Assembly: GCA_016712535.1 (NCBI GenBank)
Contig: JADJQW010000002.1
Span: 2,232,001-2,296,000, forward strand
Length of the DNA stretch: 64,000 nucleotides
Reading direction: 5' to 3'
DNA from: Flavobacteriales bacterium
Lineage (GTDB): Bacteria > Bacteroidota > Bacteroidia > Flavobacteriales_F > PHOS-HE28
The notes below the pieces were generated by a model. That model was not told where the DNA came from. It did not search any database and worked only from the letters and a program-made list of their open reading frames with translations. Made by a program: the position numbers and the translations under genes. Below are positions 17,484-27,134 of this stretch, piece by piece. Each line of letters starts with the position of its first letter. The stretch's first letter is position 1.

Positions 17484-18709
17484 TCCCATTCTCGCCCCCG
17501 CGCATCGACGACCGCACCGTGAAGGCGGTGGAAGAAGCCCTCCGTAGCGGCTGGATCACCACCGGGCCGCGCACCAAGGAATTCGAGAAGCGCTTGGCCG
17601 CCTATTGCGGCGTGGAGCGCGTGATCGCCCTGAACAGCTGGACCAACGCCTGTGAGCTGGTGCTGCGCTGGTTCGGCATCGGCCCCGGCGATGAGGTGAT
17701 CGTGCCGGCCTACACCTACTGCGCCACCGCGAACATCGTGATGCATGTGGGCGCCAAGCCCGTGCTGGTGGATGTGCTCGACGACTTCACCATCGACCCC
17801 GAGGCGGTGAAGCGCGCCATGAGCCCGCGCACCAAGTGCATCATCCCGGTGGACATCGGCGGACTGCCCGCGCGCATCGGCGAGATCATGAAGATCGCCG
17901 AGGACGCCACGGGCCTCTTCACCCCGAAGCTGAACCTGCGCACCGATGGCACCAATCCGCAGATGCGGCTGGGCCGGGCGCTGGTGCTGAGCGACGCCGC
18001 GCACTCCTTCGGCGCCCGCATCGCCGGCAAGTCCTTAGGCACGCAGGCCGATATCACCGGCTTCAGCTTCCACGCCGTGAAGAACCTCACCACGGCCGAG
18101 GGCGGCGCGCTCGCCTTCAACCTGCCTGAGCCCTTTGCGGCCGACGAGCTCTATGCCTTCTTCAACACCTTCAGCCTGCACGGCCAGAGCAAGGATGCCC
18201 TGGCCAAGACGCAGCCCGGCGCCTGGCGCTACGATGTGGCCTTCCCCGGCTACAAGTGCAACATGACCGATCTGCAGGCCGCCATCGGACTGGTTGAGCT
18301 GGAGCGCTATGATGCGGAGACGCTCCCCCGCCGCAAGTCCATCTGCGCCCGTTACCACGCCGCTTTCAGCAGCGATCCGCGCTTCATCGTGCCCGTGCTG
18401 CGCGATGAGCAGCGCGAGAGCAGCTATCACTTGTACATGCTGCGCATCGCCCAGGCCTCGGAAGAGCAGCGCGACGCCATCATCACCGCCATCGCCAAGC
18501 ACGGGGTGAGCGTGAACGTGCATTTCATCCCGCTGCCGTTGCTCTCCTTCTACAAGGCGCAAGGGCACGCCATCGACCGATTCCCGGGCACCTACGCGCA
18601 ATACAGCCGCGAGGTCAGCCTGCCGGTGTACTTCGACCTCTCCGATGCCCAGGTGGATGAAGTGGCGGCTGCCGTGAAGGGTGCGGTGGCAGCGGTGATG
18701 ACGGCGTAG
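17480..18709 (+). CDS. DegT/DnrJ/EryC1/StrS-family PLP aminotransferase
   Basis: 409 residues. A fold-type I aminotransferase of sugar biosynthesis: GWITTGPRTKEFEKRLAAYCG, the ALNSWTNACEL substrate/cofactor loop, DEVIVPAYTYCATAN, LSDAAHSFGAR, and the PLP lysine K201 in FSFHAVKNLTTAEGG. Such enzymes aminate keto-sugar nucleotides to amino sugars for polysaccharides. Residues about 139-168 (EDATGLFTPKLNLRTDGTNP region) look like an insertion before the PLP-binding Asp that most members lack. The ATG overlaps the upstream stop as ATGA. Confidence 0.9.
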   Translation: MIPFSPPRIDDRTVKAVEEALRSGWITTGPRTKEFEKRLAAYCGVERVIALNSWTNACELVLRWFGIGPGDEVIVPAYTYCATANIVMHVGAKPVLVDVLDDFTIDPEAVKRAMSPRTKCIIPVDIGGLPARIGEIMKIAEDATGLFTPKLNLRTDGTNPQMRLGRALVLSDAAHSFGARIAGKSLGTQADITGFSFHAVKNLTTAEGGALAFNLPEPFAADELYAFFNTFSLHGQSKDALAKTQPGAWRYDVAFPGYKCNMTDLQAAIGLVELERYDAETLPRRKSICARYHAAFSSDPRFIVPVLRDEQRESSYHLYMLRIAQASEEQRDAIITAIAKHGVSVNVHFIPLPLLSFYKAQGHAIDRFPGTYAQYSREVSLPVYFDLSDAQVDEVAAAVKGAVAAVMTA

Positions 18710-18727
18710 CCGTTCTGGGCCAATTGC

Positions 18728-18735
18728 GACCTTTG
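18728..18735 (+). promoter_or_regulatory. -7-like box directly before the glutamate-cysteine-ligase-like gene
   Basis: GACCTTTG (one mismatch to TAnnTTTG) ends 3 nt before ATG 18739. If it is used, transcription would begin at or very near the start codon. Confidence 0.35.
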
Positions 18736-18738
18736 GCC

Positions 18739-19914
18739 ATGCCCGATCCCGAACGCAAGCGCTTGCCCGCCCTATTCGATGCCTTCGGCTTCGTGGTGGA
18801 GGCCAACGTGTGCGATGCGGCCACGCTGCAACCGATCGAGGCTGCGGGAGCGCTTGCGGCCACAGCGCTGCCGTCAACATCGCGGCAGCACCCGGAGCGG
18901 CAGGACCTCGGCTTGGCGCAATCCGGTGCAGGTGCCATCGCGATCAGCAGCCAGCGGCTGGCCAAACGCCCGGCCAATTGGGTGCGCAAGCTGAATGCGC
19001 TGCAGGCCGCGCTCAACCCTGTGCTCGGCGCGCGCGGAGCCCTGCTGCTGCCCGGTCCATCGCCCTTCGGGCCGTGGACCCAGGATGATGGCATGCCCGC
19101 CTGCTTCCGTTCCGGCCTTCGGCTCGATCTGCACTTCGCGCGCGAGCAGGACTTCGGACGATTGCATGCCGCTGTGCGCATGGCCCTGCCCCTGCTGCCT
19201 GCGCTGAGCGCGGCCACGCCGCTCCACGAGGGGCGCGGCTCGGGCTTCCACAGTGCGCGCCTGCGGGCCTGCCTCGATCTGTACGACCGGCATCCCACAC
19301 GCGTCGGCGGCTTCATCCCCGAAGCAGTATTCGATGCGAACGACTACGACCGCGAGGTGCTCGGTCCCATCCTGCAGGCCATCGCCACATCGCGCGGAGC
19401 GGAAGCAACGGACGCGCAAGCGTTGAACCTGCGCGCGGCCACGGCCCAATTCGACACCGGCATCCTGAGCATCCACGCCATTGATGCGCAAGAGAACCCG
19501 GCTGCCGACATGGCGGTGCTCGAATTCACAATCGCGCTGCTGCGCGCATTGGTGGCTGGGCGCTGGAGCAGCAACTACCTGCAACGCGCCTGGAGCAGCG
19601 AGGACCTGATGAACGTGATGCTGAGCGCGATCCGCGACGGTTCCAGGGCCGTGATCACCAACCGCGACTACCTCTTCATGCTGGGCATGCTGAAGCAGGA
19701 ACGCGCCACAGCCTCGGAAGCGCTCAAGCACCTCTTCGTGGAACTCTACGGCGAATTGAGCGAGAACGCACGCACGCACCTGGCCGTGATCATCGAGCAC
19801 GGCTGCCTCGCATCGAGGATCTTGGCGAAGGCCGGCAAGCGCGCCACGCCCGAGAAGCTCCGCGCATCCCTCGCCCACTTGGCGGCTTGCCGCACTGCGG
19901 GCGCCTTCAACTAA
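18739..19914 (+). CDS. glutamate-cysteine-ligase-like (GCS2 family) enzyme
   Basis: 391 residues. The central region resembles carboxylate-amine ligases of the GCS2/YbdK type: PFGPWTQDDGMPACF, a SGLRLDLHFA strand, MALPLLPALSAATPLHEGRG and SARLRACLDLYD. The family joins glutamate to cysteine or another amine using ATP. Assignment to gamma-glutamylcysteine synthesis is likely, but no glutathione synthetase gene is nearby. ATG 18739 was chosen over TTG 18724, which lies within the promoter-like sequence. It follows the polysaccharide locus on the same strand but appears to have its own promoter. Confidence 0.65.
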   Translation: MPDPERKRLPALFDAFGFVVEANVCDAATLQPIEAAGALAATALPSTSRQHPERQDLGLAQSGAGAIAISSQRLAKRPANWVRKLNALQAALNPVLGARGALLLPGPSPFGPWTQDDGMPACFRSGLRLDLHFAREQDFGRLHAAVRMALPLLPALSAATPLHEGRGSGFHSARLRACLDLYDRHPTRVGGFIPEAVFDANDYDREVLGPILQAIATSRGAEATDAQALNLRAATAQFDTGILSIHAIDAQENPAADMAVLEFTIALLRALVAGRWSSNYLQRAWSSEDLMNVMLSAIRDGSRAVITNRDYLFMLGMLKQERATASEALKHLFVELYGELSENARTHLAVIIEHGCLASRILAKAGKRATPEKLRASLAHLAACRTAGAFN

Positions 19915-19997
19915 AGGAGCATCGATCGCGCAGCGGCGCTCATCGAATGATCGCAACCGCGCCGTTCCCGGCCCGTTGCTTCCGAAAACCGCGCGCC

Positions 19998-20912
19998 ATG
20001 AGGAATGCGAACTTCGTATGGGCCTTAGCCATGCAACTGGGCGCACAGGCCCAAGGCCCCCTCTTCCATTGGCCGCTCGACGAGAGTACTGGCAACGTGG
20101 CGCACGCCTGGGGCGGCACCAATGGCACGCTCGTGGGCGGTGTCACCTGGTCACCCACGGGCGGCCACCATCAGGGCTGCGCGCACTTCGATGGGGTCGA
20201 TGATCGCATCCTGCTCGGCCCTTGCGACATCACCACCGGCAATGGCGCCTTCTCGCTCTCGCTTTGGGCCAAGGCCGATTTCATCACCGGGATGGACCGC
20301 ACGCTGATGGCTAAATCAACAGGTCCGAATGCAAGCGATCAGGTCTGGGGCGTCGCCTTCGTGAGCGGCAGCGGACTGCGCTTCCGGATGCGTGCTGCGG
20401 GCAACAGCTACGCGATCAACACGGGGCCGAGCTCGCTTTTCGGCGGGCAGTGGTACCACATCGTGGGCACTTATGATGGCGCGCAGATGCGGCTCTACCT
20501 CAATGGCAGCCTCATGGGCTCCGCCAATGCGAGCGGGTTGATCGGCCTTCATCCGCAATCACCGGCATCCATCGGCGCGCTGAGCACCGGAGCGCAACCC
20601 TTCTCCGGATGGATCGACGACGTGCGCATCTACGACCAGGCGCTCAGCGCAGCGGAGGTCATGGAGCTCTTGATGGAGCAGATGACCACCTCGATCACGA
20701 GAGCACCTTCACCCGCCGTGGCTGATGGCGCGGTGAACGTGCCTGCCGGCATGCACCGGATCACGATCCACGACCAGCTGGGCCGACTGCTGCACGAAAC
20801 CAGCGCACAAGGCCCTGCAATGCTGCCCTTGCCGGCCGATGCACTTGGCTTGCTGCTGATCGGCATCGAGGGCCAGGATGGCCGCACCACCGCGCGCACG
20901 GTCCTCCCCTGA
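19998..20912 (+). CDS. secreted LamG-domain (concanavalin A-like) protein
   Basis: 304 residues. A short signal peptide (FVWALAMQLGAQAQG) precedes a LamG/jelly-roll domain at about 20-225: HWPLDESTGNVAHAWGGTNG, ALSLSLW-type strand FSLSLWAKADF, QWYHIVGTYDGAQMRLYLNG and GWIDDVRIYDQALSAAEV. These domains bind carbohydrate or ligands at the surface. The last 60 residues (ITIHDQLGRLLHE, then a strand-turn-strand ending RTVLP) resemble a type IX secretion sorting domain, though weakly. ATG 19947 is an alternative that would place a charged stretch before the signal peptide. Confidence 0.75.
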   Translation: MRNANFVWALAMQLGAQAQGPLFHWPLDESTGNVAHAWGGTNGTLVGGVTWSPTGGHHQGCAHFDGVDDRILLGPCDITTGNGAFSLSLWAKADFITGMDRTLMAKSTGPNASDQVWGVAFVSGSGLRFRMRAAGNSYAINTGPSSLFGGQWYHIVGTYDGAQMRLYLNGSLMGSANASGLIGLHPQSPASIGALSTGAQPFSGWIDDVRIYDQALSAAEVMELLMEQMTTSITRAPSPAVADGAVNVPAGMHRITIHDQLGRLLHETSAQGPAMLPLPADALGLLLIGIEGQDGRTTARTVLP

Positions 20913-20916
20913 TGGT

Positions 20917-21693
20917 TCAGGCCTCCACATCCACGCGCAGCCCATCGTAGGCCAGGGCCACGTTCCCGGGCAAGCCGCGAGAGACGTCATCGTGCCGTCC
21001 GAGCAGGTGGCTGATGTGCGTGAAGTAGGCGCGCTTCGGAGCGATGCGCTCCACCATCGCCAGCGCTTCCTTCAGGTTGAGGTGCGAAACATGCTCCTCG
21101 ATGCGCAGCGCGTTGAGCACGAGCGTGTCGATGCCCCGGAGCCGCTCCACTTCCTCGGCGTCGATGGTCTTCGCATCGGTGATGTAGGCCAGGCCGCCGA
21201 TGCGGAAGCCGAGCACCGGCATGCGGTAGTGCATCACCTCGATCTTCTCGATCGCCACGCCGCCTGCCTCGAACGCGCGACCTGTGATCGGATGCAGGTG
21301 CAGCTCGGGCACGCCGGGGTAGCGATCAGCAGCGAAGGCGTATGCGAACGTGCTCTGGAGCGCTGAGAGCGTATGTGTGCTGGCATGGATGTCCATGGGC
21401 CGCTTCATGCGGTAGTTCAGCGCCCGCAGGTCGTCGATGCCGCCGATGTGGTCCATGTGCTCGTGGGTGAGCAGCACGGCATCGAGGTGATCCACCCGAG
21501 CGCGCAGCAATTGCTGCCGCAGGTCGGGGCCGGCATCGATCAGCAGCGCGCGTCCATCGACGCGCAACAGGGCCGACGCGCGGAGCCGACGGTCACGCGC
21601 ATCGGTGCTCCGGCAAACGGCGCACGCGCAGCCGACCACCGGCACGCCTTGGCTGGTGCCGGTGCCCAAGAATTCCAACGAGACCGCAGGCAT
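20917..21693 (-). CDS. PhnP-like metallo-beta-lactamase-fold hydrolase
   Basis: 258 residues. The MBL metal motif is THEHMDHIGG (H77, H79, D81, H82), and further ligands are probably supplied by VMHYRMP, YITDAK and FTHISH. The N-terminal GTGTSQGVPVVGCACAVC with C22, C24 and C27 is the extra Cys cluster seen in PhnP-type phosphodiesterases. The substrate in Bacteroidota is unknown. A GATCTTCG box lies 4 nt before the ATG. Its stop is 4 bp from that of the convergent LamG gene. Confidence 0.85.
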   Translation of the reverse strand: MPAVSLEFLGTGTSQGVPVVGCACAVCRSTDARDRRLRASALLRVDGRALLIDAGPDLRQQLLRARVDHLDAVLLTHEHMDHIGGIDDLRALNYRMKRPMDIHASTHTLSALQSTFAYAFAADRYPGVPELHLHPITGRAFEAGGVAIEKIEVMHYRMPVLGFRIGGLAYITDAKTIDAEEVERLRGIDTLVLNALRIEEHVSHLNLKEALAMVERIAPKRAYFTHISHLLGRHDDVSRGLPGNVALAYDGLRVDVEA

Positions 21694-21697
21694 GCGG

Positions 21698-21705
21698 CGA
21701 AGATC
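21698..21705 (-). promoter_or_regulatory. -7-like box 4 nt before MBL hydrolase ATG
   Basis: The minus strand reads GATCTTCG, then CCGC, then ATG. The TTYG core and the 4-nt gap match other genes in this window (ruvX, dapD, DUF5683). A leaderless transcript is inferred. Confidence 0.35.
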
Positions 21706-21720
21706 GGTCCCGACGCCGCA

Positions 21721-24700
21721 TCACAACCCGAACCGGTCCCGGAAGCCGTCCACCTTCGGCTTGTTGCTGAGTTTGTACTCGTACTCGGGGCCGTCCTTGT
21801 TATCCGGCAGCTTGCGCTTGTCGTCCTTGGCCTCGCTGATCATGGTGTTGAACTGCTGGTCGCTGCTGAAGGCGTAGAGCATGTTGCGGCTGTACTGGAA
21901 GAAGTAGTAGGTCTGGTCGTCGAGCTGGAGGAAGAGGGTGATGATGTCCCCGCTGCGCTTGCGCTCGATGTGGACCTTGCCCTTCACCGTGCGGTACACG
22001 GGCTTCTTCAGGACGGTGGCCACCCCGATGGGGCCATCGCTCACCCAGCTCTGCTCGGGGCCGTCCCAGCGCATCTTCACATCGCCCAGAACGATTGGCC
22101 GGACCAGTTCATCGGGCAGCTTCTTGATCTCGCCCTTGATGCTGAGCTCGCTGATGAGCTTGTCGCTCTTCTCCAGGCCGAGGGCCTCGCGCATGAACTT
22201 CTCGTAATAGGTCTTCCCGATGTCGAGCGCCTGCTGGTCGGGGTAGGCGATGATCTCCGCGGCCATGCGCTCCAGCGCGTTGTCGAGGAAGTGGAAGTCG
22301 GCCACCAGCACGCCGTTGCCGAACGCCTTCTTCTCCACCGTCTCATAGCGCATGGCGCCCACCATGGAAGTTCTCACGCGGCCGAGCTTCACGCCGAAGT
22401 CGATCGGGCCATCGGCCATCACCACGCAGGGCTCCACGGCCAGGCTCACGAGCGCCCCGGGCAGGTTGCGCTGGCGGATCTTGTCCTTGTTGGAGATCAC
22501 GTACTCCTTGCGGCCCTTGTCATAGAAGAGCAGGCCGCGCGCGGTGATGATGTCGCGGTCGTCCTTGCTCTTGGTGCGGCTCAGGAAGGTGCCGTAGGTG
22601 CTGAAGGGATCCTCGTCGGTGAGGTGCAGGCCGGCACCGATGCGCTCACCCTGATCATCGAAGAGCGTATCCCCGACAGGGATGAAGATCTCCAGCGGGT
22701 CGATCGGCGATTCGAAGCGCATCCAGTTGCGCGCGAGTCCCTCGCAGCCATGCTGTATCCGGGTGCTTCCGCTGAAGGTGAGTTCCTTGATGCTGGCGGT
22801 GAGATGCACATCGCCGAAGAAGTCGAAGGCGGGGTTCAGCTGGAAGTCCTGCTCCGGGGCGATACGGCCCACGGCGCGCGTCTGGTAGGCTGTATCGACG
22901 CCGATGCTGAAGAGGTTGATGGGCAGCTTGCGGTTGTTCTCATCGATATAATCGATGGTGCCGGTGGCGGTGTAGCTCCGTTTGGCCTTGATGTTCGCCG
23001 TGGCGTTGTAGATGCGATGGTGCTTGGTGACGAAGTTGGCCGTGATGACCGTGTTGGTGAGCGGGTCCATTTCCGCGTTCTTGCGGATGCGGACGCGCAT
23101 GCTGTCCGGGGTGATGAGCGCGTCGGCCACCTGGATGTACTGCACATCATCGGCGGTGATCAGGTGCTTCTTGAGGTCATAGCGCGCCTTGGGCGCCATG
23201 AAGTGGAGGCTGTCCTGATCGGGCCTGATGCTGATGAAGTTGGAGCCGGAGAGCTGCAGGTCCTCGGCGCCCTCGGCGGCCTTGCGGTCGCTCTCGAGGG
23301 CGATGTCGCCCTGGTCCATGAACCACTTGAAGCGGTCCATGTAGCAGATGTACTGGTTCACGGGGAACTCCACCTTCGTCTCGCTGCCGTTGCTCACGAA
23401 TTCGCCGATGCGCTCGTCGAGCTTCACGGTGGCGTTCACGTTATCGGTCTTGAAGGCGATGCTGGCCGTATCGCCCTCCGTAAGGCGGAAGTCGCTCGTA
23501 TCAGCATGCAGCTGCATGGTCTCGAACTGGAAGAGCTTGCTCTTGAGCGTGGCGTTGCGGAAGTCGATGAGGCCGGCGCCGGTCATGCCTTTGGGCGTGA
23601 GGTCGGTGAGGCCGTGCAGCAGGGCCTGATCGTCGTACATCACCATCGGCTTGCGGATCTGCTCCGTGCGGAGGTTGTCCTTGGCGGGCTCCAGCCGCAC
23701 ATACACTTGCGCCGCGGTGATGTGCGGCACCTTGCTGGGCGTGGCAGCGGCGATGTTCTCGAGCGTATCAGCGCGGCCCAGGGTGCTGTCGGGGGTGAAG
23801 ATGAGCTGCTTGCTCGTGAGCCGGGTGGTGAGGTACTCCATGTCACCATTGCCTTGCAGGCCGCGGCTGTTGAGCGTGACGGTGCTGGTGAACTTCGCCT
23901 TCTTGCCATAGAGCGGCAAGCCAGGATCGCCGGTGGGCTTCACGAAGCCGAGGGCATAATCGGTCTGCAGCCGCAAGGGCTCGCGGATGTCGGGGAAGAT
24001 CCCGCCGCTCACGAGCGTGCCGCTGAAGTGGAGGCCTGCATTGCTGAAGTTGTCGAGTGAATCGAGCTTGAAGGGATCGCTGCGGTAATAGAAGCGGTCT
24101 CGGCCGTAGGCGCCGCGCTGGATGCTCCGCTTGTCGTAGTAGACATAGCTCTCGCGTGAGCTGGAGAAGATGGGGAACTGCGGGTACTTCTCCTGCTGCC
24201 GGCCGCTCTTGTTGCTGGGTGCATCGATCTCGAGGGTCCCGCTCACCTGCTCCAGGACGTTCTTCACGCGTACCAGCGTGTGCTGGCCCTCGCTGTTGGG
24301 CTCGAAGCTGCTGGCCATGAAGCTCACGCTGTCCACGTTGACCAGGTCGATGGTGAAGGGGTCGTAGTGGAAGTAGTACTCCTTGCCGTAGTACTGGAGG
24401 CGGCCCGCCTTGATGCTCCCGGCGAAGGTGAAGTCGCGGTTCTTCTTGATGGTGATGGTCTTCTCGGCCGGATAGATGCGCACATCCTGCGAGTCGCTCA
24501 TCAGGATCACGCTCACGCCCTTCATGGTGAGGTCATTGTTGAGCAGGTTGATCGTGGCGTTCACGTTGTCATCGACGGTGCTGTTGAACTGCAGCGCATC
24601 GTAGTCCTGCTTGCCGGCGTTGTTGAGGATGTGCTGGCGAAGGCGCGGCTGCACCACCACCCATTCGGTCTCGGGGTCGTAATTGAGGTAACCCTTGTTG

Positions 24701-26192
24701 TGCATGTCGATGAGCAGGGGCACCACGGTGGTCTTCTGCATCTTGCTGAACACCGCGAACTCCTGCGCAAGGAAACGGCCATCGTTCTGCTTGCTGAAAT
24801 CGTTGAGGCGAGCGAGCGGGTGCACGTTATCGATGCCGAGCATGCCCATGTATCGCTTGTCGCGGAAGTAGTCGAAGCTCTCGAAGCTGGCCTTGTTCTG
24901 GCTGGTGCCGCTGAGGTTGCCGATCTGCAGCACCGGATCGCCCTGTTTCCAGGTGAGCACCTCGAAGTACATGTCGACCTGGTGGTAGGTGTTGTAGAAG
25001 GGCGCCTTGCCCAAGCCCTGGTCCTTCTTGATCAGCGAGAGCTGCCGCTTGTCACGCAGGAACCGCAGGCTGGCGCTCTGGTGCCAGAGGCTGTCCTTCT
25101 CCATGCGCACGCGCAAGGCGACCTCATCGCTGGTGATCCGGTCGGGGTCGATGCTGAAGCGCTGCCCGCTGGTGACGATGAAGGGCCGCTTGTCCCTGTA
25201 GAAGGTGAGGTAGGCGGGCTCTTCCTTGGTGCCGTAGCCCTGCAGCTTGGCGCCTTGCATGCTGAAGCCGCCCTCGAAATCGATGCCTTCGACGATCTCG
25301 CGGATCTTCATACGGCGGTCGTAGCTCTCGAAGCGCGGATAGCTGGCGCTGCCCTCATCCACATTGGCCAGCAGCTTCTCGGAGAGCTTCCCGGTCAGCG
25401 TCTTCGGGAAGTAGGGGTCATTGAACTGGACGGTGTCCACCTCGAAGGCCGCGGTCTTGGTGCGCAAGGTGTACGCGTGGTCCCATTCAGCATACGTTGC
25501 TGTCGGCTTCAATCCTGCGCGCTGCCATGTGACCTTGCCCCCCCTGCCCCTCCACGCTTCCTGCGTGGGCAAGTAGGTGCCGCTGGTGCCCAGGATCACG
25601 CTGCTGTCCCCTTTGGCAATGCAGACCAGGTCCGTCTTGGCGAAAGTGATCAAGGGGACGCTATCGAAGGCGAAGGCGAAGTCCTTGCTGCGCGCCTTCC
25701 ATGTCACGCTCGCGCTCTTCACCAACGCGCCTTCGCGGAAGAGCCCTGCGCAGGTGGTCACGAAGGCCTGCACGTTCTGCTTGCGCGCGCCTTGCACCAG
25801 CTTGTCCATGCCCTGCATCCACGCATCGAATCCGTTGCATTGCGGCCCGTGGCCGGGAACGCCGCCACGCAATCGAGGTAATCACGGAAGCCGGGGAAGG
25901 CATCGAAGCGCTTCTTGAGCATGAAGTTGGCCACCTCAGCGACCTTGATCCGTTGACGCTCGCTGAAATAGGCGCCGTTCCATGCCGGGGCGAAGACCTC
26001 TTCCATGAAAGGCTTGCCTTCTTTCTTGTCCACAGTCACCATGAAGGCCGAGACCTCCTGAAGGAAAAGGGCCTGGTCTGATGAAAAGGGTTTTTGCTGA
26101 GCAATGGCGGAAGGAGCAAGAAGCAGCAAGCTGATCGCCGCGAAGGGTCGGGATCCTTGACCTTGCGCCTTGAGTCTGGTGGATAGCTTCAT
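21721..26192 (-). CDS. giant secreted protein of unknown function, interrupted by a -1 frameshift
   Basis: The intact product would be about 1490 residues. It starts at ATG 26192 (ATGA overlap with prmA) with a signal peptide (AAISLLLLAPSAIAQ). The first 112 codons run in one frame and the remaining ~1378 in the next. Reading joins if one base is added near the GGG run at 25855-25857, giving a natural DCVAAFPGHGPQCNGFDAW passage. The body is strand-rich, without membrane segments. It has RDKR three times (near 25197, 25056 and 24864) and repeated YDPF/SDPF-x-(I/L)-D blocks. No family was recognised; a large periplasmic or surface protein is inferred. The shift may be an assembly error or a true mutation. 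Confidence 0.7.
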
Positions 26193-27043
26193 GGTTTCCG
26201 GCATCCGAGCAACGCCCACTCCCCTTCCTGCAAGCGCTCGGCAAGCACCAGGCCGCACTCTTTCGCGCGTTGCGCCAGCATGTGGCGGTCGCCGGGCACG
26301 AAGCCGCTGAGGAACAGTGCTCCGCCTGGCTTGAGCGCGTCGCTCATCTGCGGCATGGCTTCGAGGAGGATGTTGCGTTCGATGTTGGCCAAAATTGCAT
26401 CGAAGCGCAGGCCCTGCAACGAGGAGGCGTCGCCCTTTTCCACAGTGATGCGGGCACAACCGTTCAGCCCGCTATTCTGCCGGGCATTCTCCACCGCGCC
26501 GGGGTCGTTGTCGATGGCCAGAACCTGTTCCGCGCCCATGCGCTCGGCCAGGATGGCCAGGACACCGGTACCGCATCCGAGATCGCACACCGCCTTTCCC
26601 TGCCATTCAAGCGCCAGCATCGCCTGCACCATCATGCGGGTGGTGGCGTGGTGACCAGTGCCGAAGGCCATGCGCGGCGTGATGATCAACTCATGCATGA
26701 AGCCGGGCTTGCTCTCGTGGAAATCCGCGCGGATCCGCACAGCGCCATCGACCTCCACGGGTCGGAAGCTGCTCTCCCACACCGCGTTCCAATTGCGGTC
26801 GGCGATCACTTCTGCATCCCAGGTCACGGTGGCGTGCGGATCACGGAGGCTCAGGAGCTCGCGCAGCCTCGCTTCGGAGAAACGGTCGCTGCGGATCCAC
26901 GCCCTCAATTCACCGCTGGCGCCCTTGGGGTCCGTGAAGCCTTCTTCAAAGCTCTCGAAGCCGATGTCCGCGAGCTCCGCCATGAGCAGGTCGCGCCAGG
27001 GATCCGGCGGTGAGATGAGGAAGGTGAGTTGGGTGTGAGGCAC
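26189..27043 (-). CDS. prmA: ribosomal protein L11 methyltransferase
   Basis: 284 residues. The N-terminal substrate-recognition domain (about 1-115) is followed by a SAM domain with the PrmA signature GTGHHATTRMM, motif I VCDLGCGTGVLAILA, LAIDNDP and the catalytic-loop-like ILANIERNILL. It trimethylates ribosomal protein L11. It lies downstream of tpiA on the same strand (91-bp gap), and its stop codon overlaps the start of the giant secreted protein as ATGA. Confidence 0.93.
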   Translation of the reverse strand: MPHTQLTFLISPPDPWRDLLMAELADIGFESFEEGFTDPKGASGELRAWIRSDRFSEARLRELLSLRDPHATVTWDAEVIADRNWNAVWESSFRPVEVDGAVRIRADFHESKPGFMHELIITPRMAFGTGHHATTRMMVQAMLALEWQGKAVCDLGCGTGVLAILAERMGAEQVLAIDNDPGAVENARQNSGLNGCARITVEKGDASSLQGLRFDAILANIERNILLEAMPQMSDALKPGGALFLSGFVPGDRHMLAQRAKECGLVLAERLQEGEWALLGCRKP

Positions 27044-27134
27044 TTGAGGTCCGTGGGATTGATGGTTGTCCCGGGCAAAGCGCGGGATGACAAAGCTGGT
27101 CGGAGGTTGAAGGCATGCGTCAACGCGATTCGAA

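Noticed and set aside
20908..20921. Small CCTGA/TCAGG hairpin at the convergent LamG/MBL stops
   Set aside because: Only 5 bp, and much of it follows automatically from two convergent TGA stops being complementary.
25840..25875. Programmed -1 frameshifting in the giant gene
   Set aside because: No X XXY YYZ slippery heptamer in the correct frame at the junction and no obvious downstream pseudoknot; a one-base loss explains it more simply.
21373..25881. Long plus-strand open frames (895 and 533 codons) opposite the giant gene
   Set aside because: Antisense to a signal-peptide-bearing protein with clear strand periodicity; compositions rich in V, L, H, E and no recognisable domain.
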